Notes: a model not told the origin generated them from the sequence alone. Shown: positions 1 through 12,603, counted from the first letter of the stretch. The stretch: 64,000 nt of DNA from Membranipora membranacea (GCA_914767715.1 OU612068.1:6448001-6512000), one strand, 5' to 3'. Made by a program: numbers and translations.

Positions 1-276
1 GTGAACAAACTCATTTTTGCGAATTTAATTTCTGATTTTTCTATCCCGCTTGTTTCATGATCCTTTATTTCGCTATTTTATAATGGACATAAATATAATA
101 TCTAGATATGACAATAAGCAGATATATATTCAAAACCAATTGAGCAACATGACATAGTTTTATAAGATTTAGGTAGCTCAACAGAGCAACAGTCAACAGA
201 GATTACGGTAGGTGACAAAATGAGCCAAACACAACTGTGTAGCCTGAGAATTGAGATAAATACAGCCATTCAAAAT

Positions 277-502
277 TTAAAATGTACACTGAGAATTTGT
301 CTTGTTTCCTAAATTCTCACTGTTATCTTCAGTTTGGAAATCTGGCTGGATTGAAGAAATATTTAAATAGGTAGGAAAGAAAATATGATCCTCGCCTGTC
401 GCTCTGTCATTTGAGAAACTGAATTTCAATACCTGTATTGTAAATAGGTCATTGAATCGCACATTATTCCCTACATTAGCTTCCAACAACACATATTGTA
501 GA
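277..502 (-). CDS. possible terminal exon of an unrecognised gene
   Basis: A pyrimidine-rich 3' splice site ends at 503 (minus strand), and the frame that begins with one leftover base stays open for about 74 codons to a TAA at 277. The translation is mixed in composition, without low complexity, and I do not recognise it. A convincing partner exon upstream was not found: the next candidate (1236-1309) ends in phase 0, whereas this one needs phase 2, so at least one exon would be missing. A strong acceptor-donor pair around 640-735 lies between them but every frame there has a stop. It may be a real gene running off towards the left edge or a chance open frame. Confidence 0.22.
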
Positions 503-1235
503 CTGCGTAAAAGCAGTTAGCAGATGGCTGGAGCAAGCGTGTTGCTATATCAAATATGATTAATTCTGCCTACAATTACAGTAATGCCAATTTGATATTC
601 AAATCAACACTCACCTTCCTCCCTTCTAATCCTGATAGCCGGATTTATCAGGATTTATCAGAAACAGTTTGGAGTTGTCCCACACTACACCTGTCATTTG
701 AGCTACAGAGTAAATTGAGGAATGATGATATGGAATTAATTACCATAAAGGAGTAAAATCTTCCTAGGAAAAAAAATTTGTATTTGTGCACAGGCTTGAA
801 GGATCCAAATTTATTGCTAGCTTCGTCATAACATGAAGTGTTGTTACATGAATGGTTGAAGTGTAGTCAAATCTAATGAGCCACAATAAAGTAAAATGCA
901 AAAAAAAGAAAATATAGACTCCAAGCTTGGGCTAGCTAAAATTGGCGCAAGCTAACATTGAGTCGCCCCATAACAAGCAAATATTATGTACTTCTCTATG
1001 GAATAACTGTACTATAATCAGAAAATTGAATTAAATATATTGTAGAAACTTGTTGGATTGCAATCGGTGAGGACAGATGGTTCAATCCGTTTTCTCAGTA
1101 GAATGAAACCCGTGACTCAGTGTTTTGTTATGTATTTCTTATCACTGTTTCATGTAGCTTGTGATCAAGACATCATCAGTCATTGACATGATTAGACAAA
1201 CCACTGGGGTAGATCTAACAAGCATGATTCGTTAC

Positions 1236-1622
1236 CTTTTCCTTCCAGTCTGAATTGCCTTCTCCAACTTTACACATTTCCTCAAGTTCATTCCCAACTT
1301 GGATGCGCACTGAAACAGAGAAAGGAAAATATTCTTGCTAGCGTACTGATCTTTCTGAATTAGGATTACAGCCTGCGCAACTCATCTCCTCCCCATAACT
1401 TTTACTTCCCCAATCAGGTGATGCGTCATGAATCTTGCATATCCTGAATAAATGCTGAAATTTGAATTTTTCTGTTGTAGAACATCCTCCAATACATACT
1501 CTCCTCTGATGATACATCAGCCTGGCCGGGGTAATCGTCTCTTTTCTGCCCAACATGTAGGTCAGGTGACGCTCTGGTATACTCTGGTATTCTCTGCTCG
1601 GGTATGAGGACCAATCTATTCC
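1236..1622 (-). CDS. possible exon pair of an unrecognised gene
   Basis: Two minus-strand blocks agree in phase: 1406-1622 (open, ends in phase 1 at a GTAAAA donor) and 1236-1309 (starts after a pyrimidine-rich acceptor, open, ends in phase 0 at GTAACG). Joined they code for about 97 residues ending in an acidic stretch with NELEEM and SDWKEK. Upstream in the same frame the open reading continues to about 1760 except for one TGA near 1642. The stretch 1560-1680 carries short internal direct repeats, which argues that part of the openness is due to repetition and not to selection. No family recognised. Confidence 0.25.
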
Positions 1623-1759
1623 CTGCGATTGTGTAGGTCATTTGACCTTAAGCTTTTGTGACCTCTGGTATGCCCGGCGCTGGTCAAGGTTGGGAACCAA
1701 GTAACGCTGGTAAGGGTCGGCCGAGGAGCCTTGAAAAACTATGTCATCGGCTGCAGTCC

Positions 1760-2550
1760 ACTTCTGGAGTGGTAAAATAGCACTCAACTATATCGGAATC
1801 TTAGCGCGGTGGTGATTTGTCTACCAAAACTGTAAGGGTGCTACGTTCCCTAATTTTTATAACACATCAGACCAATCAGCTCTGGCCAGTAGTTTTCAAT
1901 ATCTAACATCAGTTAAATATTCAATCTCAAACCAACTGTATTTTTTTATATAATTTTACTCTCCCTAAGATTCAAGCTTTCTGCGTTGGTCCTTAAAAGC
2001 ATTATAGATTTTAAATATATTCACTAATTAAACAAAAGATACAAGCTGTAGAACATGCAATGCTCCAAAACTATTTCCACTCCAGTTGATATGACGAATA
2101 TCAATTTTTTACCAGGCAGCCTATTCTGCTGAATGTAATATAATTTTCAAACTCAAAATCTGATAAAGCTTTTTGAGCTATCAACAAAAAACCTTGGTTC
2201 TGGACTGAAAATCAATGATAGTTTCATTGATTGATTTTATTATGCATTTAGCATCATTACTGATAGAATCAAACCCTCACACAAAAAAAAGAATCTGAGC
2301 ATTTAAATGAATAAGTACAAAAGATGTTGAAATGGGAAAATCAATTGTCACGCTTCCATGTAGGACATTTCTTTGGTCTAAGATATGATTGAAAGAAGGT
2401 TTGCATTAATTTTGAGGTATTAAGTTATCAAGATTGTATAAGTCTTTGGAATAATTAAGTCTATTGTTATTTCAGATCTAATTAGAAAGGACAAAAATAA
2501 CACCAAACCTGTTTCGAAGCTTTAGGAATTAATCATACTAAAATTACGCC
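1760..2550. other. no gene recognised
   Basis: AT-rich sequence with stops in all frames. I see no exon with matched splice sites, no RNA gene and no clear repeat. Confidence 0.5.
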
Positions 2551-2551
2551 G

Positions 2552-4170
2552 ATGGTCACTGTTGATGAATTGAGCAGAAATTTTACATCAAATGCAAAAT
2601 CAATAACCAAAGACATCCCCGATTCCCATGAATATGACATTATTAAACCAGTGACCACCAAAACTTTTTCTCAATTGACACGCTTTACTCCAGAAATTTG
2701 TTTCAAATATCTAAAAAACACTTCTAACTGGTCATGATGGTATATCTGTCAAGGTTTTGAAGAAAACATGGCCTTACATATGTGACATTGTAACTGACAT
2801 GTTTAAAAGAGCATGTGTTACCTTTACCTGCTAGAGTAATTCCTATTCATGAGGGTTGAGATATCAAAGATCCATCTAATGATCGTCCAATACTCCATGT
2901 GATGATATCTAAGATTTTTGTGAAACATGTAAATTCCCAATTCATAAATATCTCACCACAAACAAACTTCTTCACAAATTACAATGTGGATTTAGAGAAG
3001 GTTATTCCTGTGTTCATTCCCTACATTAACTCATTTCTGACTGTTTATCAGCAAGATCAGATGGTCATTTTGTTGCTATATGATGTTCTAGGATTTCAAA
3101 AAGGTTATTGTCTGCGTTGACCATAAAAATTCCTCTGAGAAAATTAGCAATACATACGGTCAAGGCGGCAAACTTCACTCTCCGGTAAAATCTTTCTTAT
3201 CAGATAGGATACAATTTGTTCCATGTACAACAAGGTGCAGGAAGCTCAAAAATTCTCCCAAGACATTGGTGTCCCTCAAGGCTCAATTCTGGCACCAAGC
3301 GTACCCCTCATTAGCCTGGCTTAACAAGCTTTGTTCGGTGGCTTCGAACAAAGCTTGTTAATACAGGCTAACTCCTCGTATACGTCAATGATCTTTGGTC
3401 ATACACATTACATTCCAAGGCATTTGCCTACGCCTATGATACAGTTTTAAGGTCAAAATCTGATAAATTTGATACACTTAAATTTAATGCTTAATGTAAT
3501 ACTGATATTCACTTGATAGATAGTTGGTGTAGGGAAAAAAGAATGTTGTTAAACATAAAAAAATCTCACCATACGCTTGTACAACCATCTCACAGAGCCA
3601 CATCTCAAAATTTAGATCTAAATATTAACAACAATAAACTTATTCGAAATGTGAAGACCAAACTCCTTGGTTTTACTTTGAACGACTCGTTAAAATGTGA
3701 AACTGATCACGTAGACCAGATATGCACCAAGATAAACAAAAGTTTGGCATTATTCCACAAATGCAGGGCATTCCTGGAGAATAAATCATTTCGCAATGTT
3801 TGAAAGAATATAATAGTTCCAAAGAGGGCTTTTCGCATAATAGCAAATGTTAACCACATCCCATATTATCTAATCCATACAACAGATTTACACACATCTC
3901 TCGGGTCTGATTCCTTTTCCTCTCCTTGTTGGTCATTTCACATGTATTTTTGGCTTTCAAATTTTGCATTTGATTGCAACGGGTTTTCTTTTGAAAGGAT
4001 TTATTTTACCAAGCTCTGAATCTTTTTATTAAGAAAAACATTTGTTACATTATCGCAGCGATCAATTGAGACGAAAAGTTACTACTACTTTTAACTCGTT
4101 ACCAATACAGATACACTCAGCCACAAAACTTGCTCATTTTAAACATCTACTATCAAATCACCTTAAATCT
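2552..4170 (+). pseudogene. decayed non-LTR retrotransposon (reverse transcriptase relic)
   Basis: Fragments in three frames line up in the order of a CR1/jockey-type LINE reverse transcriptase: an N-terminal piece (2552-2737), a stretch ending in a match to the usual RPI-x-x-ISKIF-KH motif (about 2885-2950), a fragment equivalent to the FRKGYS region, and a C-terminal part (3513-3803) with the typical MLLNIKKS and KLLGFTLNDSL motifs that follow the YADD box, continuing to about 3960. Several frameshifts and stops break it, and a small palindrome is inserted at 3311-3371 within the region that should carry PQGS and the YADD box. It is a dead copy with no intact catalytic core. Confidence 0.7.
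3311..3371. repeat. small palindrome inserted in the LINE relic
   Basis: The ends TTAGCCTGG and its near complement enclose arms TTAACAAGCTTTGTTC and GAACAAAGCTTGTTAA around a short loop. It interrupts the reverse transcriptase relic, so it inserted after the LINE. The outer bases resemble those of the other hairpin elements in this window (TAGCC...GGCTA). Confidence 0.6.
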
Positions 4171-4661
4171 TGTTAATTATATTACTGGTGTATTCTTTTC
4201 TTTGTCTCTCTGCTTTTCCTTATTTCTCAAGCTATTTGTTCTGTCACTGCATTAAAAACAATCATAAAGATGATTGTAGATTGACAATAAAATTATATAT
4301 AAAAATGTACTTGGTGTGTAACTTGCATTTTTGTCATCGGTAATAAAATCCGATGGATGTGTTCAAATTCAAGATTGCTCCTATGGAAACAAATTTGCAG
4401 CCGCATAATTCTCCAGTCAGATTATTAATAACCCATCACAGGTTGACTATGCATTGTAGGTTACTAGTGATCTTTAAGTTTCTACCTTTGCAAAATAAAC
4501 AGACATGTGCTAAAATTAAATTGAAATCATTAAAACACTTATCATCCAAAGCAGATGTTGATTCAATTTCAACAGTAATAATTATTATGTAACATTAGAA
4601 AGAAGTGTACTGGTTGGAAAAGCAACCCCTGGATAGCCTCAGATCTTCAAAAGGAGATCTC

Positions 4662-4734
4662 CGCCCGAACAGGGACTCGAACCCTGGACCCTCAGATTAA
4701 AAGTCTGATGCTCTACCGACTGAGCTATCCGGGC
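4662..4734 (-). tRNA. tRNA-Lys (anticodon UUU)
   Basis: Reading the minus strand gives a 73-base cloverleaf starting GCCCGGATAGCTCAG, with anticodon stem-loop CAGACTTTTAATCTG (anticodon TTT), a TTCGAGTCC B box and an acceptor stem GCCCGGA/TTCGGGC with discriminator G. No intron is present. A run of four T follows within 15 bases on the minus strand (4648-4652 on plus), the usual Pol III terminator. It matches the conserved animal tRNA-Lys closely and should be functional. It points away from NOP10, whose ATG lies 281 bases further on. Confidence 0.96.
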
Positions 4735-5014
4735 TGCTCGATCACCGATGAAACTATATCTAAATATATACACGCCTGTATTGTGACGTCATTTTGCAGT
4801 AATAAGTCACACCCACATAATGTCATCAGCGGGTGATGAAGACTGCCCCCTTAGGATGAGATTGGTTGTAAGGCTAGGTCAAGGATAACAGCAAAACGTG
4901 CTCAAAGAACCAAACTGGCAAGGTGGTTAAAGAAATTTTCAACTGCATCTGGTAGAATCAGGATTAGGTGCTCTCCAAGATCTATTGCCAACATCATCTC
5001 AACAAGACACAAGC

Positions 5015-5965
5015 ATGTATCTCAAGTACTATATGAATGATTCTGGGGACCGTGTATACACAATGAAAGTGAGTAAAGCCATCTCTTCAAATGATTGATT
5101 GATGATAGTCAAGTCACTGCTGTTAGTGTTAGTAACTGTAAGTAGGCCTGCCCTATGTTATGTATATATCAATCAAAAAGAATAAGTTGGTGTATAAGTT
5201 GCCAAAGCAAGACCAAGGGTAACTCCTTGTCGTAACTAAGCTAAGTCAAGTGTTGCATCACAGTGGCACTGAGTTGACTGGTGGTGTATATATATATTGT
5301 GATTTCAGACCTTCCCCTGCCCTGCTGTAGGTAGTAACTCCATGGTGTTACTAATAATTACAAACTAAGTAATGAAGGTATAGTTATAGATAGCAAAAGT
5401 ATAATGTATAACTTTACTAGTCTAGGCAGCATTTATGTGGAAGGGGTTAGCTCCAGTCCATGGTATGGGCGAAGTCAACTCAAGTTACACACATACATAC
5501 AACAGACAGTGACTGTCTCGTATGCAAATTGATGATTATGGACCGAGCGATGAAGTATCGAGCCTACCACTTGATTGATGTAATGGTTGCTGACATGATC
5601 ACTTATTATGTACTGGGTTGTACAATTTTAGATATTAATCGATGAAGTCGCCTTTTGGTCTTTCAATCACTTCTATTATGAAATTACATACCCAGTTTAC
5701 GTTCTGCTAAGGAAATATTAGGCCCACATGCTGAATTCAATCAAGCTTTCATCATAGTGTTAGGAAATGTACATCTGAAAAATGAGAATTGCTGAGGAAA
5801 TCTCATATGATGATTTTGTTTCAGATGAAGGATCCATCAGACAAAGCTACTAAATCAGCCCACCCTGCTCGCTTCTCACCCGATGACCAGTTCTCACGTC
5901 AGCGTGTCATGCTAAAGAAGAGATTTGGATTGCTGCCAACACAACAGAGGAAACCAGTTTTATGA
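5015..5965 (+). CDS. NOP10: H/ACA ribonucleoprotein subunit NOP10
   Basis: Two exons, 5015-5068 (18 codons, donor GTGAGT) and 5825-5965 (46 codons plus TGA, acceptor TTTCAG), join in phase 0 to give 64 residues, exactly the length of the human protein. The first exon carries the conserved start [18 protein letters not shown], the second the family signature [18 protein letters not shown] and the basic tail KKRF...QQRKPVL. NOP10 is a core protein of box H/ACA particles together with dyskerin, NHP2 and GAR1, which guide pseudouridylation of rRNA and snRNA in nucleoli and Cajal bodies and stabilise telomerase RNA in animals. A poly(A) signal AATAAA lies at 6181, giving a 3' UTR of about 220 bases. 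The protein is more diverged than usual in the middle (DKATK). Confidence 0.95.
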
Positions 5966-6114
5966 GCACATAATACGACACGCTAGTATGATGAAAGAGA
6001 CTGTACATAGATAAATTCAATTGAGTAAAAGTGTTCACCTTGATTGACTACCTACTCATGTATATTTCCATATTATTTTAATAATGCAGAAAGATCTTTT
6101 TGTGCATTCGTGCC

Positions 6115-6154
6115 AGCCTTGTCACGCGGCCACTGGTTTTGGTGGCAAGGCTAC
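6115..6154. repeat. small hairpin element (TAGCCTTGTCACG family)
   Basis: Short inverted repeat AGCCTTGTCACGCGGCCAC ... GTGGCAAGGCT in the NOP10 3' UTR. Related copies occur at 13513, 33642 and 49079. Confidence 0.55.
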
Positions 6155-6433
6155 ATTCGTGCAATGTAAGGTGATCATTGAATAAAACGAGGTGGTTTCT
6201 AGAAAACAGGACTTGGATTTATCATTCACAATATGTATGCGCAGATAGCTTTCTCTCCACCATGTTATTTATGCAATGTAACTATTCGGGGTGACTACTG
6301 GCTAGCACATTGTCAGTAAGCTTGAGCTCGAACAGTGTAGAGTTTTCTGTGTTCATTTCAGCAAGGAGTAAAAGCGACGGAGTAATAGCCCTGTTACTCC
6401 TTGATTTCAGCAATGATATTCTGCATAGACTTG

Positions 6434-6939
6434 AGGCAATGTCAATGACCGATCTGAATTTTAACATATCAGATACCGATGGAAAGCTGCCGAACTACTG
6501 AACATTACTGCCGGAGCAAGTACTTGATTTGATAATGTTGTGTCATTTTAGTGAGGAAATGAGGTAGAAAAATATGTTTTTGTTATTGCTGATGACAGTC
6601 AGGATGATCGCTAGAAATTTCAAAACAAGGTCTTTTAAAACTGGAGAAATTTACTCTCATGGATCGACTTCATATTATTTTGGTTTGATTAATGTATGAC
6701 AAGTCTGAGTGACTGAAGACATTATATATTATAGGGAACTCTATGATGAACTAATTCACTTCAAATACATTCCACGTATTTGACTTTGACTCCTCCATCT
6801 GCATTGACATAAACAGCAGTTTTCTTCATTAACTTGGCGCAACATCATCAAATCGAGTTTTTGTTCAGGTTTTCACATTCGACAGATTTCAAACAGTATA
6901 TGATATGTCGATATTTGGATCGGTCTTTGACATAACCTT
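6434..6939. repeat. foldback (MITE-like) transposon, family A
   Basis: The ends are inverted repeats of about 20 bases built on AAGGT(T)ATGTCAAAGACCGATC, followed by further inverted matches (a left segment near 6470-6500 pairs with 6870-6900; the segment near 6545-6590 pairs with 6790-6850). There is no coding capacity. A second, larger copy lies at 34311-35576. The surrounding 6190-7440 holds no recognisable gene. Confidence 0.65.
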
Positions 6940-7440
6940 AATGGTAAGTCTATGACATTCTCCTATCATGGAGCTTCTAGGAAAATTGGGCAATGTGGCG
7001 CATTATCCATCAGTTTTGACCATATAAACATATAACAACATAAAGGCTGATGGCTCTATTAATATCGAACCATAAATTTGTGTTACAATTTGCTTTCTCT
7101 GTTATTTTATTACATGGAACAACATTTCTATTGGCGACTGCATGTTAACAAAGATGATAGTTGTAAATATGTTGTACACTAGTGGTAACTTGGCTATCTC
7201 CAGGAGTTGCGGTCACACAGCATACACTTTTTATGCAATGTTTTATACAATCAAGTCAACTATGCAATTTTCACTATGATGGAAATATCAAAGCTGCTAT
7301 CACTCATATTGAATTAGGCAAATAAGATACTCCTCTGAAGATCTGCTGAACTGAGCAACATAAGCATCAACAGATTCAGTAGTAGTCCTCTTATCCCAAA
7401 ATGGTGATGATGGTTCGTTCGACAAATCACCAATATGATT

Positions 7441-10400
7441 TTACGAGATTTCTACACTGGCACCAGCTGATTCTAACACCTTTTTGAGCTCCTCCGATTC
7501 CTCTTTAGTTAGATCCTCCTTAACCACTATAGGAACGGATTCCACAAACTTCTTTGCCTTGAAAGAGATTAGGTAATACAGAATTAGAAGCGATGAACCC
7601 TTACACAAAAGATATGGATATGATCAGAAAGGGTATGAAATGGGATAGTCAGCTGATAAAATGGTATATGGGAAAGATTAATGGTCATTGCAACCACATG
7701 GTCAGGAAGATTGTTTCATTTAGTTATACCAGGGAGTCCCAAACATCCTGGTTATATCGTATAACTCAGCCTGATAAACCAGCCTGGAGTTGTACTCCCT
7801 TATAGGAAGAGTTGATGACTTGTTTTGGGTGAGAGATTACTGTTGTTCTGCCAGCTAACCAAGACTCCATATGCTGTTTTATTGAGATAGTCATATGACC
7901 TGTTTAAACTCTAATCACTTATCCACCCATTTCATATAGACAAGATAAAGGGTGCCTGAGTTACAAAGTGAGCTTGTATATGTATTATCCATCACCCCTA
8001 AGCAAGTGGCTGGTTGTTGCGAGAATGGCACTACAGGCAATCCAATCATTGGTGTACCAACAGGCAGCAACATATAGTTCTCCTTATGTGCAAATGTCCC
8101 TATATCATCTAATACCCATGGACCTGGCCAATTATGATTGAATTCACGGTTTTAGATATTAACAAGTTTCGATTTATGAGATTTCTAGCGTTGAAAATTT
8201 TGCCATAAATCTAATAATCCCGGTTTTTTATTTGAGTGATTACATAGCATAAAATCCAATGCAAAATTTCTTTCTATGGGAGGCCTGAATAATATTCTGT
8301 TTCTTATTTCAATGATACCAGGGAGTGAAGTACAATTATAATTTATAACATTGCATCACTTACCTGCACAAGGTTCATGCCATCCAATACTTTTTTAATT
8401 TCTTTAATGACAGCTATTTTTTTTTTCTCGTCATATTTGTCCAATGTTACTGTGAATAATGTTTGTACTGACTTTACTTCTTCCTCAGACTCCTATAAGC
8501 AGACACACGATCATAAATCTATACTGGTGATCGGTTTATGTTTGCTCGCATGGAGAGGTAACTCTGACATGGAAGCACCAACTTCACATTGAAAATAAGA
8601 AGATATAACACAGGTAGTGAAGAAGTGACTGTGACTTGCCTCCAGGTAGTTAGGTACAGGGTACCAGTATAAAAAAGATGACATGCAAAATGATTGCTGT
8701 CTTGGTTGTATAAAGTGTTCTTAATGTTTGGGAATGTAATCCATACCTGTTGAGGGGCAGCTGCTTGTGCTGCCATAGGCATACCCATCGCCATCATGGG
8801 TGCATCTTGTATATTCAGTGTACTCTGCAATCACAGCAGTGTTAGCTTATTCATGAAAAGGGTGACAGAAAGATTTAAGTTACAGAGATATGGTGAACAT
8901 GATAGCCTACCTTCATTTCATGCCAATATTTAGGAAAGCCTTTTTTGTTGCAACCCTTGATATAAATTACCACAACATATCATAAGGACAAAATAGGGTG
9001 TGTTTGATAAATTTCACAAAACATGATGATATATATCTGGGCTGTAATTTGCTGTTTTCACATACAAATTTTTACTTAGTTTTATTTGATTCCCAAAAGC
9101 ATTATTTCAAGCATTGATACCATAGTAAGCTACCGCTTTATGTTTTAAAATTTCACTGTACATACTTTGAGACAGCTATTGAGATCAGCCACTTCCATCA
9201 GAGTAAGTTTACTAATCTGATCTACTATGTCTGTGATGTGTATGGGGTAAGTTTTAGGAGTTCCATCTGGTAGAGGTACTTCTAATGGAGCTTGGGCTGC
9301 GCAGTACATCCGACTCTGTATGCTGTATGATAGAAAAAGAGCTGTGTGTCAAGGTTGATCTCCGAAAATTATTCCAGATCACAACTTATGGACATTAGGT
9401 GAAAAAGGAAGGCAGTTGAATAAAGAATTAGGACTCTATTGCATGCAATATAGTCCTAAGATGAGATATTGTTTGCTGACAAACAAAGAATATTACCCTA
9501 AATTGCAACACAGTAATATTACAAGGCATGATAAACACCTTCCCTCCGATCAAGATATTCTAAAATCAGACTTATGACTAGGCCAACAGGGAGTCAATTT
9601 CAAATTTGCATTTTTTATATCCAGCTTTGATGTTGACTTTGATAAATTCAGAGTTTTGACGAAAAATTGCTGACAAAGAAGCGATTATTAGTATTATTAA
9701 GTTTATTCATGGACACTAAAACAATATCACATTCTTTCTGGACTGTGAATCTTCTTCCTCTCTGTGAGCAGTTAATTCAAGAGTCCCCCCACCAAATTGC
9801 TACAGCGCTTCTCTCACACCAAACCCAATCACATTGAAATCCATGGATACAGCCCTGGCAGCCCTTTCTATTGTTTAATCCAAGCCTTACACTTTTGAGG
9901 AGCAGAACTAGGAGAATAGTTGCTCCCTAATTCTAACAGCTAACAGCCGTAGTGTTTATTTGGGTAGTAATCAAATGCCATCAAAATACACAGGGAAGTG
10001 TATACAATTTCTTATACACCGGAGGAAATGACTTGAGATTTCGAAGTTATGCATTTGGTCTCAAAATAAGTCCAGGTTATCAACCATTGTGAATGACTTT
10101 AAACATACAACCAAGGAGTCCTCCATGATACAACAAACAATCATTCATTCCAAGCACTCCTTGATTCAAGCTACTGTACAGTCCAGCAATGAGAGAGCAA
10201 TGAGGGAGTTCATTGAGTCCAGTCAAGGAGGAGGGGATCAGTCAAATGTTTCCAGAGACTCAGGTTATGCAGAGGTTCTGTGTCACACAAACATATTCAC
10301 ATATATAATTATGTATTATTTAATATCATAATTTAATTAATCAATAAATAAAGTATATTATAATTATTATATTTATTATATATAGTTAGTATTAACACTT

Positions 10401-10497
10401 GATAAAGGCCTCACCAGGAATGCCCCAGTCACACTCACCTTTTCCTAGCAGATCTCACTAAATACGTGGCTAGCCTGGAGGTGCTAAACATTGACAT
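7441..10497 (-). CDS. MRPL12: mitochondrial ribosomal protein bL12m
   Basis: Five minus-strand exons join without a frame break: 10439-10497, 9166-9313, 8747-8824, 8364-8492 and 7441-7557, giving 176 residues (human about 198). Exon 1 codes an Arg-rich, acid-free N terminus typical of a mitochondrial presequence. Exon 2 is the N-terminal dimerisation domain that binds the uL10 stalk (motif SKLTLMEVADLNSCLK). Exon 3 is an Ala/Met/Gln-rich hinge. Exons 4 and 5 are the C-terminal L7/L12 domain with FTVTLDKYDEKKKIAVIKEI, the LDGMNLVQAKKFVESVP region and a final SAGASVEIS. The protein forms the flexible stalk of the mitoribosome that recruits translation factors, and in mammals also contacts mitochondrial RNA polymerase. 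The 1.1-kb first intron contains repeats only, including a very AT-rich patch at 10310-10390. Confidence 0.95.
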
Positions 10498-11468
10498 GGT
10501 GGTGGCAGGGAATCGTTATCACTGTAAGAAGAATACAGTAAGATTTCATTCAAAATCCTATTTTGCAGAAATTGTCTTGCTTTCTATAGTAATATTTGCT
10601 TAACTACAGGTATAAAAGAATATAGAGCATAAAAATCTTTCAACTTTTACCTGCACTATTCAAATCTTAGCCAATATAGCATGTTTGTAACCCAAGTTCC
10701 TTAGAATTCCATGCCATGATATGATTGGGGGTGTACTGAAATCTCATTAGCCTATTTCAACTGACGTCAAAGGCGGGAAAGTTTAACATCTTGATTTCAC
10801 ATTTTGGCTGCAGGTGGTAAATTTTACAAAATTGACTGTCTTTAGTCCATCAATGTAGTAGCAGTTTGATCACATGTTGTTCTAGACTGATAGCTTTGGT
10901 TGTTGAAAAATACACCGATTTATGAAGTAGATGACTTTGTTGATATCCACAGTGTACAAGCAATGGAGTAAGTGACCTCTAAACTGTACAAAAGTTTTGT
11001 TTATTACCATTGAATAATTATTATCATTGGTTCTTACCTAATTAAGTAATTTCCCATTATTCATCCAAGTCCATGTCTCTAATTCCTTGATTCATCACAC
11101 CATAATGAAGTAACCGTATTTATTCACATTTTTTGTTAAAGATACAATTTCCTGGCTGAAAATACTTGTTTATGATAAAATAATCAAGCAAATATAGCAA
11201 TTAGTCAATAGTAAAAATGTAATCAGTCCCTATCTTTATTATATTATTTCCTGCGGTATCAACAAGGCCCTTGAACATCATTAAAAAACCAACTACCAGA
11301 ATCACTATCTTCATCGCTACTAGCTGATTGATGGAACATATACCTACGAGTTTGTCTTTTTGACTGACCGATATCATTATATATAAATTGAAATGAGAAA
11401 TGACAGCTAGGACATGACAATGCTTTTCCCTGGCGTTTTCAAATGATCCTGATTTATATTTTTTGTAG

Positions 11469-12588
11469 ATAAGACCAGAACAGCTATGGTATCAGTTCGA
11501 CAAATTGCGAGCCCAAGTACCACAAAGATATTAACGCAATATTTGAAAGAGATGAAGCAACATTTTTGGTTGATAGTTCCAGCAATGGATAACGGTAAGT
11601 AAAATGTTGCTGTCAATTTACAATGGTTTCGCCTACCAACAAATTTAGTTCAATTGGAAACTTCATTCATTTCATCTCCATCTTCAGTTCTTATTCTACC
11701 ACAATAACCCTGCGAAGATGGCGTTTTACCACTTCACAACATAGTTAGGTGATATTATCATAGAGTAAGAATATTATAGCTGATGCTGCAGTCTTGTGTC
11801 AGGGCTAATTCTCTTGTTTTAGATTTTATTCCTTGGTCATTGAATTGTAAAAACTAAGAAGCTATGTATTATGTAATGTTTTATTTTATTATAGAATTGC
11901 AATTCTGCAACGCTTCACTGTTGTGCTGGAAAGTCATGTTCTATCTAATAAATTTGTTCTAATGCCTCAAACAATGACGGATAGTATCCAAATATGGGCC
12001 AAAAGGCGGAAGAATCAGTTACATATGGTAATAAGAGACATCATTTTTCTTGCACTATTATGCAAGAGTGTCGTGGTAAAGACAAAGGCGATTTAGTTAA
12101 TTTTGAAATGTACATTATACCATTTTAGATGTAACGGAACCAGTGATGTTATGTAAATCCTGTCCCATTCGGTATGCCATCTACAATCGATAACTGTCAA
12201 AACCAGATGTGACAGTGGTGTACAAATCACAATGAAATATAGATATGGAGGAGAGAACATTATTTGCAGGTTAGCTGTCCATTTTATGAGGCTGTAGCCC
12301 TGTTAACAAAAGGGTGCCGTACATCAGTGCCATGTGATGCTTTAGTCTCATTCACTCGACGGCTTGCAGCAGCGTATATTCATCTTGTTCTAGGGCAGTT
12401 ATTTGTCTGTCTGGAAAATATGGGCCCAATGGGTGAATAGGAAAGGAGCTCGGTCATACAGCGAACCTACATTTAGACAAGCCGGAGCCAAAGCCCGGCA
12501 GTTGATATTTTGTCATCGGCTTAGTGAGGTTCTTGCAGCACTGGAGCTAAGAGCTTACAACTTGACGTTCAATCTATACATTGAGTAA
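11469..12588 (+). CDS. unresolved gene with FHA-like exon and basic C-terminal exons
   Basis: Three blocks have good splice signals. Block 1 (11469-11594) in one frame reads like a forkhead-associated domain core, ending in FERDEATFLVDSSSNG, the position of the SxNG loop, but a TAA follows at once, before the GTAAGT donor. Block 2 (11895-12027, after TTATTATAG) is fully open only when entered in phase 2 and gives about 44 residues, ending at a donor in phase 0. Block 3 (12394-12588) continues in phase 0 for 64 residues, basic and Trp-rich at first (VWKIWAQWVNRKGARS), and ends in TAA. Blocks 2 and 3 look like real, helical coding sequence; I do not recognise the family. The first exon was not found; the region 10500-11000 between it and MRPL12 may be a shared divergent promoter. 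The join of blocks 1 and 2 is not solved, so the gene may be broken. Confidence 0.45.
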
Positions 12589-12603
12589 ACATCGAAAAAA
12601 AAC

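Noticed and set aside
640..735. Minus-strand exon candidate with strong acceptor and GTGAGT donor
   Set aside because: All three frames contain a stop; the segment also has an internal direct repeat (ATAAATCC), so it may be dead or chance.
11270..11370. Possible minus-strand terminal exon (acidic ...SASSDEDSDSGSW... ending in TGA)
   Set aside because: It has an acceptor-like sequence and a plausible composition, but no upstream partner on the minus strand was found, and the neighbouring splice signals belong to the plus strand.
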